From positions 9,424,001-9,488,000 of the forward strand of contig CM035233.1 in NCBI GenBank assembly GCA_020226215.1: a stretch of 64,000 bases of DNA. Reading direction: 5' to 3'. The DNA is from Sindora glabra. Taxonomy: Eukaryota > Streptophyta > Magnoliopsida > Fabales > Fabaceae. Below the pieces are notes generated by a model that was not told the DNA's origin, made no database searches, and saw only the letters and a program-made list of their open reading frames with translations. Below, piece by piece: positions 50,621-62,165 of this stretch; position 1 is the stretch's first letter, and every line of letters begins with the position of its first letter. A program made the position numbers and the translations under genes.

Positions 50621-52078
50621 TACATAGGCATTAAAGCTAGCACCCACAAATAAAATTGAGGAATAGTTATCTGCTGGTTGCTAGTGTGTTGTGGTGTCTT
50701 TTGTGTTTTTGAAATGTAAGTGACTATTACTTTCATATTAAATTGATTTTATACTCTTTTTTCCCAGTGTATACTGATTGGGTTGTATTACACTTGTTTA
50801 TGTAGTCTTTGAAGCTGGCAATTGCTGCAAAATTTGAAAAAATGTACAGGGAAGCAAATCACAGTGATATTTTGTTTATCAGTGCATCAGTAATCATTTT
50901 TTAATTTTTTTTTTGGATGTATATATTGGTAGCCAACCAAATGGTACCTTGATTTTTTTTTGTAATTAAAGTGCTTCTTTTCAAAGATAAAGGAGCCTTC
51001 TTTTGTAATTTGCATTTTGTAAATTGTAATTAAAGACACGGATACAGACAAAAATAATGTGACCGTATGAATGCTTGCAACATAGGCCATAAAACTGAAG
51101 AATTTTTTAATGACCAACAGGTCAAAAAGTGCAAACAATGTTCAGTTTTGTGTAGAATTTTTTCCTCCAAAAATTGGGCTGATGGTGTGCATTGTGTTTT
51201 TCTTTTAAAAAAATATTTTTGATTAAGTTTTCTTTAAAAAAAACATTTTTTATTAATGCCCAATATGAGTCAATAATTCAAAAAAAAAAGTTAGGTGCCT
51301 GGCCCGACCCAATACAGCCCATTGGACCCGTCATAACCTGGTTAAAAACGGGTTGAAAGAAAAGTTAGGCAGAAATAGGCTTGCAAAATGAGACCCAATA
51401 TGTTCATGGGCGGGTAGCATTGCTACCCTGGCCCCCAGCCCATAGACAGCCCTACCTGACTTACCTTGTTTATTTAATTAAATAAATTAATATATTAGTC
51501 TATTTATTAAATAGGCCTAACCTACTTAACTATGGGCTTAGCTTGTTGGTGTATTAGGCCAGCCTATTCAACTAATATATTATCCTAATCTAGTCCATTT
51601 AAATTAATTGACTAATTATATTATAATTATTACTATTTTATCATTGTATTTTTTTCTTTTTCAATTTAGTTATCAATATTCTCAAATTTTAGAGTTTGTA
51701 AGTAATAAATTTATATTATTATATCTTTGATCTTTTCATTTTAAATAAATATGACTATAGTTTGTTATATTGAAATATTAAGACTCCCACAAAAGTGGAG
51801 ATAAAATTTTGTTCAATATCTTATTTATTTAATAAAATTAAGGTTATATCTAACTTTATAAATTCATCAATAATTCATTTAAATTTTAATAATTAGACCT
51901 AGATAGGCTAACAAAATAGGCTATCTTTTCAAATTTTATAAAAAAGGTTAAGCTAAGCTAAAAATCTGGCATACAAATAAGTCACAATTAGGCTCAAGCC
52001 AACAAATTTTGAAACAAATTGAGCCTATTTATGCCTAGGTCTAACTTAGCTTGACTTGTTTCCACCTCAAAGCACATA

Positions 52079-52140
52079 TAACACTATAAGGGGCATAATA
52101 TAGGAAAAAATAATGTAAAAAATATTATGCATATCAAACT
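52079..52140 (-). repeat. Family A copy 4, resumed after insertion
   Basis: AACACTATAAGGGGCATAAT and ATGTAAAAAATATTATGCAT continue family A, as in copies 1-3, after the nested insertion. Confidence 0.65.
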
Positions 52141-52179
52141 CCAAGTTACTCAGAGAGAGAAATTAATGGGCCATGTAAT

Positions 52180-52203
52180 GTTGTTGTTGTTGTTGTTGTT
52201 GTT
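52180..52203. repeat. (TTG)n microsatellite
   Basis: Eight uninterrupted TTG/GTT units. Confidence 0.9.
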
Positions 52204-53590
52204 CATGTGAGCAGTTTTTCTAATTTTCCTTTTAATGATTTTGGAGGTTTACTGAAGTTGTGTACCGACTGAAATTCTTCATCTTCAATTTGATGAATAT
52301 TATCATGTAGAATCTCATTTAGTACAATTTGTACATTAAAAAATAAAATAAAATATTATATTTATATTAAAGGACCAAAAATTTAATAAAAATTGCATCC
52401 ATCCCCTTTCATGACTTAGAAAAATATTATATTTAAAAGCAATAAAATGTCACGGATTAGAACAAAAATAAAGAAAAAACTGGGCATTCATCTGGCTTTC
52501 TGGAAGTGCGATCCTCTATTTTCAAAAAAAAAAAAAAAATAGATTTTGAATATTGTTCAAAACTCTAATTTATCGCAACAATTATTGTTAAAGGTCAAAA
52601 AATATGTATTGGGAATTAAAAGTAGCAGACGACAAGTTCAAGAGACTATTCCATATTTGTTGAAATCCATATTCAGTTTTTCATGTTATATGATAAGACA
52701 AATAGTTGTTTTCAAATTGACTTTGTATGAATATAAATCTGGAACCAATTATAAAAAATTAGTTCATGTTTCATCAGCACTTCTATTAGTTTAACCAGAA
52801 ACTATCATTAATCTTATAGTTAATTAATTACTAGTCCGAAAATTTGATTTGTTTTATCCAGAGAAAAATCTAGGTTTAACTCACAAAATATATCTCCGTC
52901 TTTTCAAGTCACAATCAAATAATTTATATAATTTAATCGACTAACATCGTATAAATCCTATCTTCATGACTAGCATAGTATATGAAGTATTTCGCCTCTA
53001 CATCATCGGCAAATAGAATATAGCTTTAAATTCGGACTCATTCAATTTTAGTAAATCCCAGTTTTAGAAAATCCCACTAAAACCGTAACATTAAAACCCC
53101 AGTATTATTTTCATTTCCATTTTCACAAATAAGCTGCTTTTACAATATGGCAAATACTTCTTAAAATATAAAGAATGATTTGCTTATTTATTAAAATGCA
53201 ATTGAAAGTAATACTAAGATTCTTAATATTACAATAAAATGCAATTGAGAGAAATATTAAAATTCTTAATATCACAATAGGATTAAAATTATTTCCATTT
53301 TTAAATGGATCCCCTCAAAAACAGAATCAAAATGATATGTGAGAGACTGCTATTGGAGTATAACACGCTATCAATAACTCGCAATTAGTGCATAGTAATG
53401 AGAATACCAATCCAATTCCAATTTGATAATGAAAACAATGCATCAGATACCCTTTTACCATTGTTTTCTTCCCTTGCAGAACCTTTGATCATTTAGTTAA
53501 CAATAGTTTGCAAATCAACTTCCAGTAGTTTTGTGTTGCCCAAAGAGTACTCATGAGTAGACAAGTAGTGCCACAGAACAGGATCCGTTG
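52204..53590. other. Intergenic DNA between hAT nest and MKP1
   Basis: No gene supported. AT content falls towards MKP1. The frame at 52546-52794 starts in a poly-A tract and has no recognisable domain. Confidence 0.5.
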
Positions 53591-54292
53591 GAATAATAGA
53601 TTGACTTCTTGTTTATCAGTAACACCTATTTGGAAATTTCCGTGCTCAGACTAATCTTCTGCATCAAAACTGCAGTTCATGTAAAAACCAACCTGGTATT
53701 CATGTTGTAAAAATTGTAATTGCCTTTTGATATACGATCCGCAGCATTTCATTTCACATTTTACATTCAGAATTTGATCTGCGCAGAACTAATGAAATCA
53801 ACTACATCCTAATGAAATTTCTACATGTTAGGGAGAGAGACCTAAGAAGGAATTGAGATTCCTTTGATAAAGAGGTGAATATGCATGAAATTTCAGTTTG
53901 GAACATAAATTTTCTGGGTTGAAGGTTAAGTCACTGTACAACCAGCTCAGCTAGAACGGACTAAGAGCAGGCAGCCTCCTGCAAGCAAACATTAACAAAC
54001 ACAACTTAAAACAGATTTTGGCTTCAATAGAAGGCTACAGTTCAAATTTACATAAGATGTAACAAACAACATGTCACATTGTACATTCATAAAGATAAAC
54101 TAGTTGGACTTAATCTATGAAAGAATGATATATATTCTAAATGAATCATGCTAACACTAAAATATCATTCATTACCTAACAGATTTTCTTTGCCAGGGGA
54201 AGATCAATTAGTGCTTGAAAAACTGTGCAAATGAAGATAAAAGGAGATGCAAGAAAGCTAGTTGCTACTTGATAGTAAGAATCTGCATTGTG
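53590..54292 (-). other. MKP1 3' UTR with a possible intron
   Basis: Downstream of the stop, TTAG|GTAATG at 54175 and TTTGCTTGCAG|GAGG at 53979 would define a 197 bp intron, giving UTR exons 54292-54176 and 53978 onward. The 3' end of the transcript is not located. Both splice sites look good, but their use is inference. Confidence 0.4.
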
Positions 54293-57200
54293 CTACAATT
54301 TACTTAGTAATGCCAGGAAGTCAGCCGGTTCTTCACTCTCTCTAACAATCTGTCAACAGACAAGATTCAATAATCACAAAGAGAAATTAATATTTAGGGT
54401 GTATCCATAATGCACATTACGCAACTAAATCCACAACAGGGAAAAAGTAGACTGGCGATAACAAATATCAATGCATATTAACAAAAGGCAAGGTTGAAGC
54501 AGTTTTACTTCCTATAACTTTGGCGCTAAAAGCAACATGAATAGTATTGGCTAAGAACTTTCAAGCCAGGGCAGGGCAAACTTTTTCTGAAACAGGTATG
54601 GGGAAGGAGAGGTCCACCACACCCTACCTCATTGCCATCCGTAAACATGAAATTTTCTACATGTCAGTAAATCAGCATAAAAAGACAAGAATGCATAACC
54701 AATCATAGTCAAACGTGCAACGGGGGCTGAAAATCAAAAATTAAAAAAAAAAAAAATAGAATCAAGAGGAAGAGGGAACTGGAGATTCAATGTTCGAGAT
54801 ACATTGCTTTAACATAGAAATGCAGCAGAATACACTGTCCAGTAGTACTGGCAGATCATACTAAAATTCACAAATGGCCTTCATAATCATCTCCACTTGT
54901 CTTGACCACATATAACTAAAAAAGACGAGATGTAAGCTTTCACTAAACAAAGTGATCACCTGATGCAGTCAATAGAAGTCATCAATAACCATTTTTCCCC
55001 TAAAAACCATCACACTGATTTCGTGAATGAAAACATTTGTAAGCAGGAACAGGAAACAAAACATATCCAAACTCCACTCTGACCACACATAAGGCATACT
55101 AAGAACCTGCTACAGCATATTTTCTCCATTACAAGTGGGAGGGAATACACCCCATGGACAATCCCCAAATATGCAAGCATTCCCTTTTTCTCATTATGAC
55201 AGTAGAAATATTATTAGGAAAGAAAGAGGCAAATGCAAAAAAGGACAAGGAATTCTCCCACAAGGAACCAAAAATATAACTGTGTCAAACACAAAAAATT
55301 GAATAACTAAACAATGCTCCCTAATATCTCTGCATCTCCAGCATTGAAACCCCACCTCAAAGATTCCCATATACAGGCATTCACCAAAAACGAGAGAAAA
55401 ATGTGAAGAAACTTCAAAAAATAATGGATATATTACTTACATAAAGCATAGCTTTTAGGTTTCAAACATTCAGATAATCTACAATGTGAGCTTGAAGTTT
55501 GTAAGATTTGACTATCCAAAAACTAAATGCAAAAAATTCAGGATTGCAACAACGGTTTCTAGGCTTAATTATATGTATGAGCTGATTGGGTTCAAAACAT
55601 GGATAAAAAATTGGAGTATCAGAATTTTGTATGATAAAATTGCAATTGATCACGAACTCAATGCACAACACACAACACACACCAAAGCATGTAACCAGTT
55701 TCCATGCAATGACATTTTCGGCTCAGAACTATCATAAAATGCAATAACATACAAATCCCATAAACAATATTTCATAGGCTTCACATGAGAAAGGAAACTT
55801 AATCATATCAGAGCTGTGACATTATATGAAAGGAACACATGCAACCATAAGAACCTATAACTCAATTCCATACCTTGATGATGGTATCCTTTGGCAACCC
55901 AAATTGAGCAAGGAGATCATGACCAATTAAATTCCAGTCAGTCACTGATGGATTATCTGACCCTTTATTTCTATCTAACCGAACCAGCGATTTGTCAGAG
56001 TTAAAAGACCTCCCTAACCAAAAATATAAAATGCTTTCAGCATTTTTGCCTAAACTAGTACTTGATGAGAAAATAACAAAAGCAGCATCGGAATCCAGAT
56101 CACTTGCACCAAATTCTGCAATCTGCTCTAAACTGGGCCAGCGATACACTAAAGTTTGAATCATATTACACTGTAATAAACCAAGTCCGTTTGACAAAGT
56201 AGATTTTACATCTCTTGAGGAGCTATCTGCCCGTGAGTCACCAAAATTTCTGAAAAAACCAGCTCCTTTGTCAAATGAGTCCACACTAGCTATGGCATCA
56301 GGATATACTGTCATCTGACGATTTGGAAATGAATCCAACCCTCTATTTGTGACAGAAATGTTGGATTCAGGTAACTGGTATATAATATCTGAATGATCTA
56401 AATCGCCAATACCATTCACAGCACCTTGACTACTAAGAAAAGGTGATGGTCTATTCATCCCCCATGCACTTTCATTCACTAATGGCAACTTTAAAGATTT
56501 TGACAAGCTACCTCTGCGCTTAGCAAGGGAAGTTGACGGTTTCTGCAATGAGGAGGCTGAATGAGAACCAGGCTGTGATGTCAAATTGACACCATAAATT
56601 TCTTCAGTGTTAGGTACAAGGTGAGAGGTACAACTGGATGAAAGGAGGGACATGTTAGAAAAGTTAGACAGAGGTGAAGATACAGAAACTGAAGATAAAG
56701 GTACAGAAGGAGAATCCAGTGACGACTCTGAAAAATGGCTTGAATTAGTGCTTGAATCAGAAGAAACGGAATCTGGAGAGTAATAAAGGGGTGACAAGGA
56801 TGACGAAGATGATAGTGATGAGGATGGTGATGAATTTGTTGATAAATGGATACCCAAAATGGGATCTAAATAAACCCTAGAAAAGGATAGCCTAGGTGCA
56901 GAAACAAACTCCTTCATACTGGCAGAGGCAAATTTACGCCTTACCACACTCCAGCTACTCTCTCTAGCTGGAAGATGGGTTTCGTGTTCATCCTCTGATG
57001 AGGCAAATGGAGGCATAAAACCTCCCATGATTGCTTTATGGAAAACTTCAAAATCAACATTATATGAATCCACTTTCCTCTCACCAGGACAATTCTGAAC
57101 ACTTGATCTGCTACCTTCTACTTTATTTCCAGATTTGTCCATCGAAGGCAAAAAACTTGAAAACGCATCCCAAAAACAAGTTGGTTCTTCACCTTCCTTG

Positions 57201-58327
57201 ACCATTGTTATTGGGACTTGCACCTTCTCATAGCGAACAATCTGGCCTACAGCCCCTCTGGCATCCCTTTCCATGATAGCCTCACAGTCCTTACCAATCC
57301 AAACATATATTGCAGAAGGTATATGTACAATAAATGCACCCCTGGAGTCCAGAGCAGATGTAGAAGGATCGGTCAACATTTTTGGCACAAGATGCAAAGG
57401 ATCATATGGTGAGTGTGGGGCAATTCTATACATTCTCAACAGAGAGCTTGGGCTAAGAGGGAATGCATGAACCCTTTTCTGGCATTGTAACAACTGGCAG
57501 GCAAAACCCATATTTGGATCAGCAATACCTCTTGCTGCCTTCACATACTGAAAAGCATCATCAAAACTCTGGCCTTCCCTCCACATAAGGTATGCAATCA
57601 CCAGAGACGTAGACCGAGACACCCCTTGGCAACAATGCACGAACACCCTCCCACCTTGCTCTCTAACATCTTCAAAGTAGTCAAACACATCATACAGAAT
57701 ACTGGTAATATCCTCAGATGGACTATCATGCAACCACAATGTTCTATACACAAAATCAGCTTTGAAGTATTCAGGACAAACAAATCCTACACAGTTCAGA
57801 ATATGGCTAATTCCATTCTGTTTCAGTATATCCCTATCTCTAGCAACTGCATCCCCACCAAGATATATATGTTTAGCCACTTTTGAGCATTCCTTATCAA
57901 AGAAAGCAACCTTATCCCTCTTCACAAGCCCTGCATTCTTATCTGGATTTCTTTGAATTGATGACAAATCGAGCTTCAACCTCTCCCCATTTCCTCTCCC
58001 ACTAGGGGTTGGTGGCTGCGGGACTGGCCACTCACCAATATCATCAGAACTGGCCCTTGGCCACTCTTCCAAGCTCCGGCGAGCAATTGATAGTGGCTGC
58101 AACGGCGGCAAACAAGACCGTGCCTTGCAATTCTGCTGCGATCTTGGGGTCAATGGAGCTGGAGGGTACCTACGATTTTGCCCATGGATATTACCATCTG
58201 GATCTGCAAACTCTTTCTCTTGGCCTTCCGGGTTATGGGCGGTAGAACGAGATGAGGACCAAGAAGCAGACCGCCAAAACATTTTAGGGCAGCCCGAAAG
58301 GCAGGGAGCATCTTCCTTACCCACCAT
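54293..58327 (-). CDS. MKP1: MAP kinase phosphatase 1 (MKP1), two coding exons
   Basis: Dual-specificity phosphatase that dephosphorylates and inactivates stress- and immunity-related MAP kinases (MPK6 and MPK3 in Arabidopsis). Coding exons are 58327-55874 and 54349-54293, joined in phase 0 across a GT-AG intron (55873-54350). The last exon adds IVRESEEPADFLALLSKL. The protein is 836 residues, against about 784 in Arabidopsis. I start at the ATG at 58327 (MVGKED, as in the family); the upstream GTG frame is not a start. Features: N-terminal KMFWRSASW; Thr-Pro sites at about T60 and T107; phosphatase domain about 140-290 with general acid D201 (LHDSPSED) and HCCQGVSRS giving C232 and R238; gelsolin-like region about 325-410; a Trp/basic stretch near 459 where tobacco MKP1 binds calmodulin (inference); a Ser-rich linker about 498-600; a second gelsolin-like C-terminus. 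No lesions seen; a functional gene. Confidence 0.95.
54350..55873 (-). other. MKP1 intron between the coding exons
   Basis: 1524 bp. The donor is AAG|GTATGG at 55873 and the acceptor is TTGACAG|ATT at 54350. The open frames inside it, on both strands near 55460-55740, are mutual shadows and not genes. Confidence 0.9.
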
Positions 58328-58349
58328 ACCCACTTGATAAAATCCCTAC

Positions 58350-58835
58350 TCTGAACTTTACAAAACCCAAAAATTGAACAATTCCTATTTGTTTTTCACT
58401 GTGATTACAAAGCAGATATTTTGGGTATCAACCGAAATTTCAGATATCGAACCCATATTAGATCAAGCATGATTCCCTAACTGTGGAAAACCCAGAAAGA
58501 AAACGTGCAAGTAGTACAATAATCATCACAAGAAGATTGAAAGTGATCACCAAATGCTCGAGAAAATACCTCACAAGGACACCAGTGAGGAAAGCGCTGT
58601 TTGAATCTCAAACAGAAATGTCAAAATGAACCCCAAAAATAAATACATAAAAATAGGAACTTTTCAGTTCAATGCAGAGAGAGTTTCAGGACTTACGACG
58701 AGACATACGACAAGCAAGCAACGAAGGAGAAGCTGTTTCAGAGCACGTAAGAGGTGTGAAGAAGAACAGAGGTTAACTGGAAACGGAAGGCATGAAGGCT
58801 ATGAGCCTACGAAGCACGAAAATGGTTAAAAGTAG
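58350..58835 (-). other. MKP1 5' UTR with probable intron
   Basis: A perfect donor, CGTC|GTAAGT, ends a leader exon at 58697. Acceptor candidates precede the start codon, for example TTCAG at 58351-58355. This gives a 5' UTR intron of roughly 350 bp, so that the ORF begins soon after the second exon starts. A second donor-like site, GAG|GTATTT near 58568, is an alternative. Confidence 0.55.
58773..58793 (-). other. Possible uORF in the MKP1 leader
   Basis: In the proposed first leader exon, ATGCCTTCCGTTTCCAGTTAA encodes a six-residue peptide. It could reduce initiation at the main start if the transcript begins upstream of it. Confidence 0.35.
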
Positions 58836-58861
58836 ACAAACAGTATCGAGTAGAAGAGCCC

Positions 58862-58872
58862 CAATTTATGGC
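58862..58872 (-). promoter_or_regulatory. TATA-like box of MKP1
   Basis: The minus strand reads CCATAAATTGG, about 165 bases upstream of the 5' UTR donor. Transcription would start near 58835. A single weak match. Confidence 0.3.
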
Positions 58873-59269
58873 CCTCTGATTTTCGTCAGGGAAAAAATGC
58901 ACTTCCTTTCCATTTTTTATTTCTTGTTGAAAAAAAAAAATTTCTTCGCATCGTCTAAATTTGACTGAGTTATGAATTAATCTTTTAATTTTTGGAAACT
59001 TATAAATTAAATTCGTAGTCTTTTAAAAGTTATACATTTTCCTCTTTATAATTTTGAAATAATTAAAAACGCCAATTGGGCCTTAATTTTATCTCTATAG
59101 AAGCAAATATGTTCTTTAAATTTATTTATTTTTCTTTCTGTGAGACATTAATACCAAATCTCCTCCAAACCCAAGTCATGCAATTCATAAAATTGGCGGA
59201 GAAATAAAATGTTCATTCCAGGTTTGGTGTCTTGTAGGAGAAAAAATATGACCTTGATTTGCAAAATCA

Positions 59270-60080
59270 TACCATCACAGGAAACCTAACGACCGAGGAA
59301 TGTGATTTTCTTAAATGTCGAGTTATAATGTTTAGTTCAAATAAAATAATCTGTGAAAATGCCACAAATTTATTATTTTCAGATTAAACTGTATATTTAA
59401 GCAGATCTTGTCAAGTTTTCAAAAATATTTTCACCTAAAACTTGATTAGTTATCATAAAATAAATAACTATTGAAAATATATAATTAGAAATAGGGAACA
59501 CAAGAAAATTAATTGATAAACAGTGAAATTTAATTAGTTAATACTAGCTAATGTTAGAAATTAATTGGTCAACAATAAGGAATGATGATGACAATAAATA
59601 ATAATTTTTAATAATAATGATGGTGATGTAATGAGATGGGGAAAGCATCACTTTTAAGGAAATTTAATTTGTGGAATCATGTTTCCAAAAAATTAACATT
59701 TTATATGTTGTGATCTCTTGGAATATGATTCTTTGCAATATTAAATGAGTATATTTAATTCAATTAAAATAATTTATAGGAATATTATAATACCATATTC
59801 AAATAAATTCATGTATTTATGTGAATCTTAGTAATTTTTTATAAAATAAATATCTTCACTAAAAAATTGATAAGTCATCAAAAAATAGGTAATGAATAAA
59901 AATTATCAACGATAAAAATTTAATTAGTCAATAATAGTTAATATTGGAAATTGATCGGTCAACGGCGATAAATATTAAAAATTGACCAATCAAAAATAAT
60001 AAATGATTATTTAATATGATAATGATGATGAGGTATAACCGAAAAGGTGAGAAAAACATTTTTTTAAAGACTAAAACATT
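59270..60080. repeat. ~391 bp tandem duplication upstream of MKP1
   Basis: Two diverged units. AAATTTAATTAGT(T/C)AATA(C/A)TAG is found at about 59526 and 59917, followed by GTTAGAAATTAATTGGTCAAC against ATTGGAAATTGATCGGTCAAC (each split here only for comparison) and GATGATGA words. Matching words also occur before each block. Non-coding. Confidence 0.65.
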
Positions 60081-60940
60081 TTCAATGTAATGTAATGTAT
60101 GATATCAACATTCCCGCAAGGAGATTTTGACAGTACCTTGGGTTTAAAATATTTTCGATGTATACATTCCTACATTCATGGGAAAGAAAAAAAAATTAAA
60201 AAAACGGTTCTTCAAACTATGCCATCTCAACAAGTATGTGAAACTAAATATGCCCTCAACAAAATATGTGAAGCACATGTGAAACTCCGAGATTAAAATT
60301 ATTAGCCAATTATTACCTTCACTTTTATCAAATTTTTGTCGGATAATTTGTTATCATTTTTTAAAGTATAATGGTGTTATTTGAAGCCTTTCACAGTTTA
60401 AGGAGGGCATTGGTCACCCAATGAAACTTTATGTGTATAAAGTCTTTTTTTTCCCCCCTTTTTAATCTTGAAGACGTAAGGGTGGGAGAAAGGGCCACAA
60501 TAATAGTGAAAATGGACCAAGCAGCCTGTTAAGGAGAAGTGTTTAACGAACTTGTAGTTCCCAAACTTGATGCGAATTGAATTAAAAAAAAAATACATTA
60601 CTTAAAAAAAACAGTTAATTACACTGTAGTGCTATTTCTCAGACTTCTTTCCAAAGAGGTGGTAGAGGTTATCTTTATTTCAAATAAGTACAGGTTTTAT
60701 AATTTATGAATATTATAATCCTAAAATATCCTTTTTCCTACTTGTGGGATTTCACGGCACTGTAATTTGAAGTTTGCTCTAATCAATCCTTATTCGTTGT
60801 TTATTATTCGAAATTGCACGATTCCTTTGATCTATTTCATCGTGATAATCTTTGGATTCCTTTCAGATTGTCATTGCCTTCATTGATCCACTCCTCTTTT
60901 GCGATTGCGTTGTTATTTGATAATTGGAATTTTTCTGTCA
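60081..60940. other. Spacer before the MuDR-like exon
   Basis: No gene supported up to about 60600. From about 60620 the sequence is less AT-rich and may be the leader of the exon at 60941. Confidence 0.4.
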
Positions 60941-61048
60941 ATGGAACAGTGTGTGTTGCTCTTATATAAGTGCAGGAATGAAACTGTGGTATTAAGGATC
61001 AATAGTGGTATAGATTATGATGATCTAGTTCGGATGATATATGCAAAG
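60941..61048 (+). pseudogene. MuDR/MULE-like N-terminal exon, isolated
   Basis: ATG at 60941 opens 36 codons (MEQCVLLLYKCRNETVVLRI, then NSGIDYDDLVRMIYAK) ending at a donor AAG|GTAAAGG (61048/61049). A short first exon with a hydrophobic strand followed by a (D/S)YDDLVRMIY helix is the usual N-terminus (PB1-like) of plant MuDR-family transposases and their domesticated relatives. No further transposase exons (MULE core, SWIM finger) are found downstream; a tandem array and AT-rich DNA follow. It is therefore either an orphan exon of a broken MULE or part of a gene continuing beyond what I can recognise. Confidence 0.5.
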
Positions 61049-61149
61049 GTAAAGGATCAGTGTTACTAGTATATGGTAGCTATTTCTTCAGCCTCTTCAG
61101 ATTGTTTGAGCATTTTTAGATCTCTCTGTTTAGGGATAAGGAAAAATGC

Positions 61150-62165
61150 CTTGGTTAGATTCTATAAAAATGAGATTAACAACTGGACAATACCATGTTA
61201 TTGTTTCATGTAATACAGTAACGTCATTGAAAAATTATGTTACTATTTGCATGAAATTAATTATCATGCAATAGTAACACTAAGATGTTTGAAGCATAAC
61301 ATAATGTACTAGTTGTTGTTAAAAAAAATAACATGTTATTATTTTTAGAAGCAAACAATAACATTTTATTTTCCTCTGATGACATGTTACTGTTTGATAT
61401 AGAAATAATGACATTATTCAAAAATAAATTAAATGGACAAATAAATCATGATTAGCAGTCAAACTGAGAAAAAAATTACATATTATTGTTTTCAGATAAA
61501 ACAGTAACATAGACTAAAAACAAGACATCAGTCAATGTAACGATTAAAATGCACGATTACTTATTTTTTTATAGTTAGAAATAGACAAATCAAGTATGAT
61601 TAACAAAAATACCGATAAAAAAGTAACATGTTACTATTTTAAAAAACAAACAGTAACATGTTATTTTCCTGTAAATAAAATGTTACTATTTGATCTGAAA
61701 ATAATAATATCAATGAAAAGACAGAATAAATGAACAAACCAAGCATGATTAGCAGTCAAACCGAGAAAAAAATTACATGTTACTATTTTAAGACAAAACA
61801 GTAATATCGACTAAAAATAAGATATCAGTCAATGTAACGATTGGAATGCATGATTACTTATATTTTTACAATAAGAAATATACAAATCAATTATAATTAA
61901 GAAAAATACCAATAAAAAAGCAACATATAGTTGTTTTCTTAAAACAAATAGTAACATGATGTTCTCTTACAAAATGACATGTTACTATCTGATCCGGAAA
62001 CAGAAACATCAGCAAAAGATAGAATAATTGGACAAACTAAGCATGATTAATAGTCAAACTGGGAAAAAAATATGTTACTGTTTTTAGATAAAACAATAAC
62101 ATCGACTAAAAATAACATATCAATCAATGCAACACCAGTAATGTAACAGTAACATCGAGTAAAAC
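61150..62165. repeat. ~297 bp tandem array rich in ATGTTACTGTTT palindromes
   Basis: The unit marker GCAGTCAAAC(T/C)GAGAAAAAAA is at about 61454, 61751 and (diverged) 62049, periods 297 and 298. Each unit contains ATGTTACTATTT / ATGTTACTGTTT and the inverse AAACAGTAACAT several times, sometimes fused as the self-complementary AGTAACATGTTACT (for example near 61624). Other shared words are ATCGACTAAAAATAA and ATCAGTCAATGTAACG. Non-coding. Confidence 0.85.

Larger units (their letters stand above)
44774..51462 (+). mobile_element. 6.67 kb hAT transposon with perfect 8 bp TSD
   Basis: Element 44782-51454. The left end is TAGAGGTGTCCAAG and the right end, reverse-complemented, is TAGGGCTGTCTATG. 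CCTGACTT flanks it exactly on both sides (44774-44781 and 51455-51462). Both subterminal regions carry GC-rich words (AACCCACCCGATCC on the left; GGGTTGAAAG and GCCCGACCC on the right). It contains a dead transposase gene at 47855-49968. Its 5' part holds possible leader exons and a 3 x 224 bp tandem repeat; its 3' part has short ATGCTCAAATAAATA repeats. Confidence 0.9.
44708..52078. mobile_element. Outer hAT-like non-autonomous element with 8 bp TSD
   Basis: Element 44716-52070. The left end is TAGGGGTGGAAATAAATC and the right end, reverse-complemented, is TTGAGGTGGAAACAAGTC. AGCACATA at 44708-44715 is repeated exactly at 52071-52078. Removing the inner element (44782-51454) and one copy of its duplication leaves about 674 bp without a gene, so the outer copy was a small non-autonomous element. 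Copies 1 and 2 of repeat family A provide uninterrupted versions of the target. Confidence 0.8.

Noticed and set aside
55462..55737. Overlapping plus- and minus-strand frames inside the MKP1 intron
   Set aside because: Mirror frames of the same segment, no domain, flanked by good MKP1 splice sites.
58328..58333. Upstream GTG start adding two residues to MKP1
   Set aside because: GTG is not expected as a nuclear plant start here; the ATG at 58327 gives the family N-terminus MVGKED.
57218..58337. Several plus-strand open frames across MKP1
   Set aside because: They are antisense shadows of the long MKP1 exon; none has its own domain or splice context.
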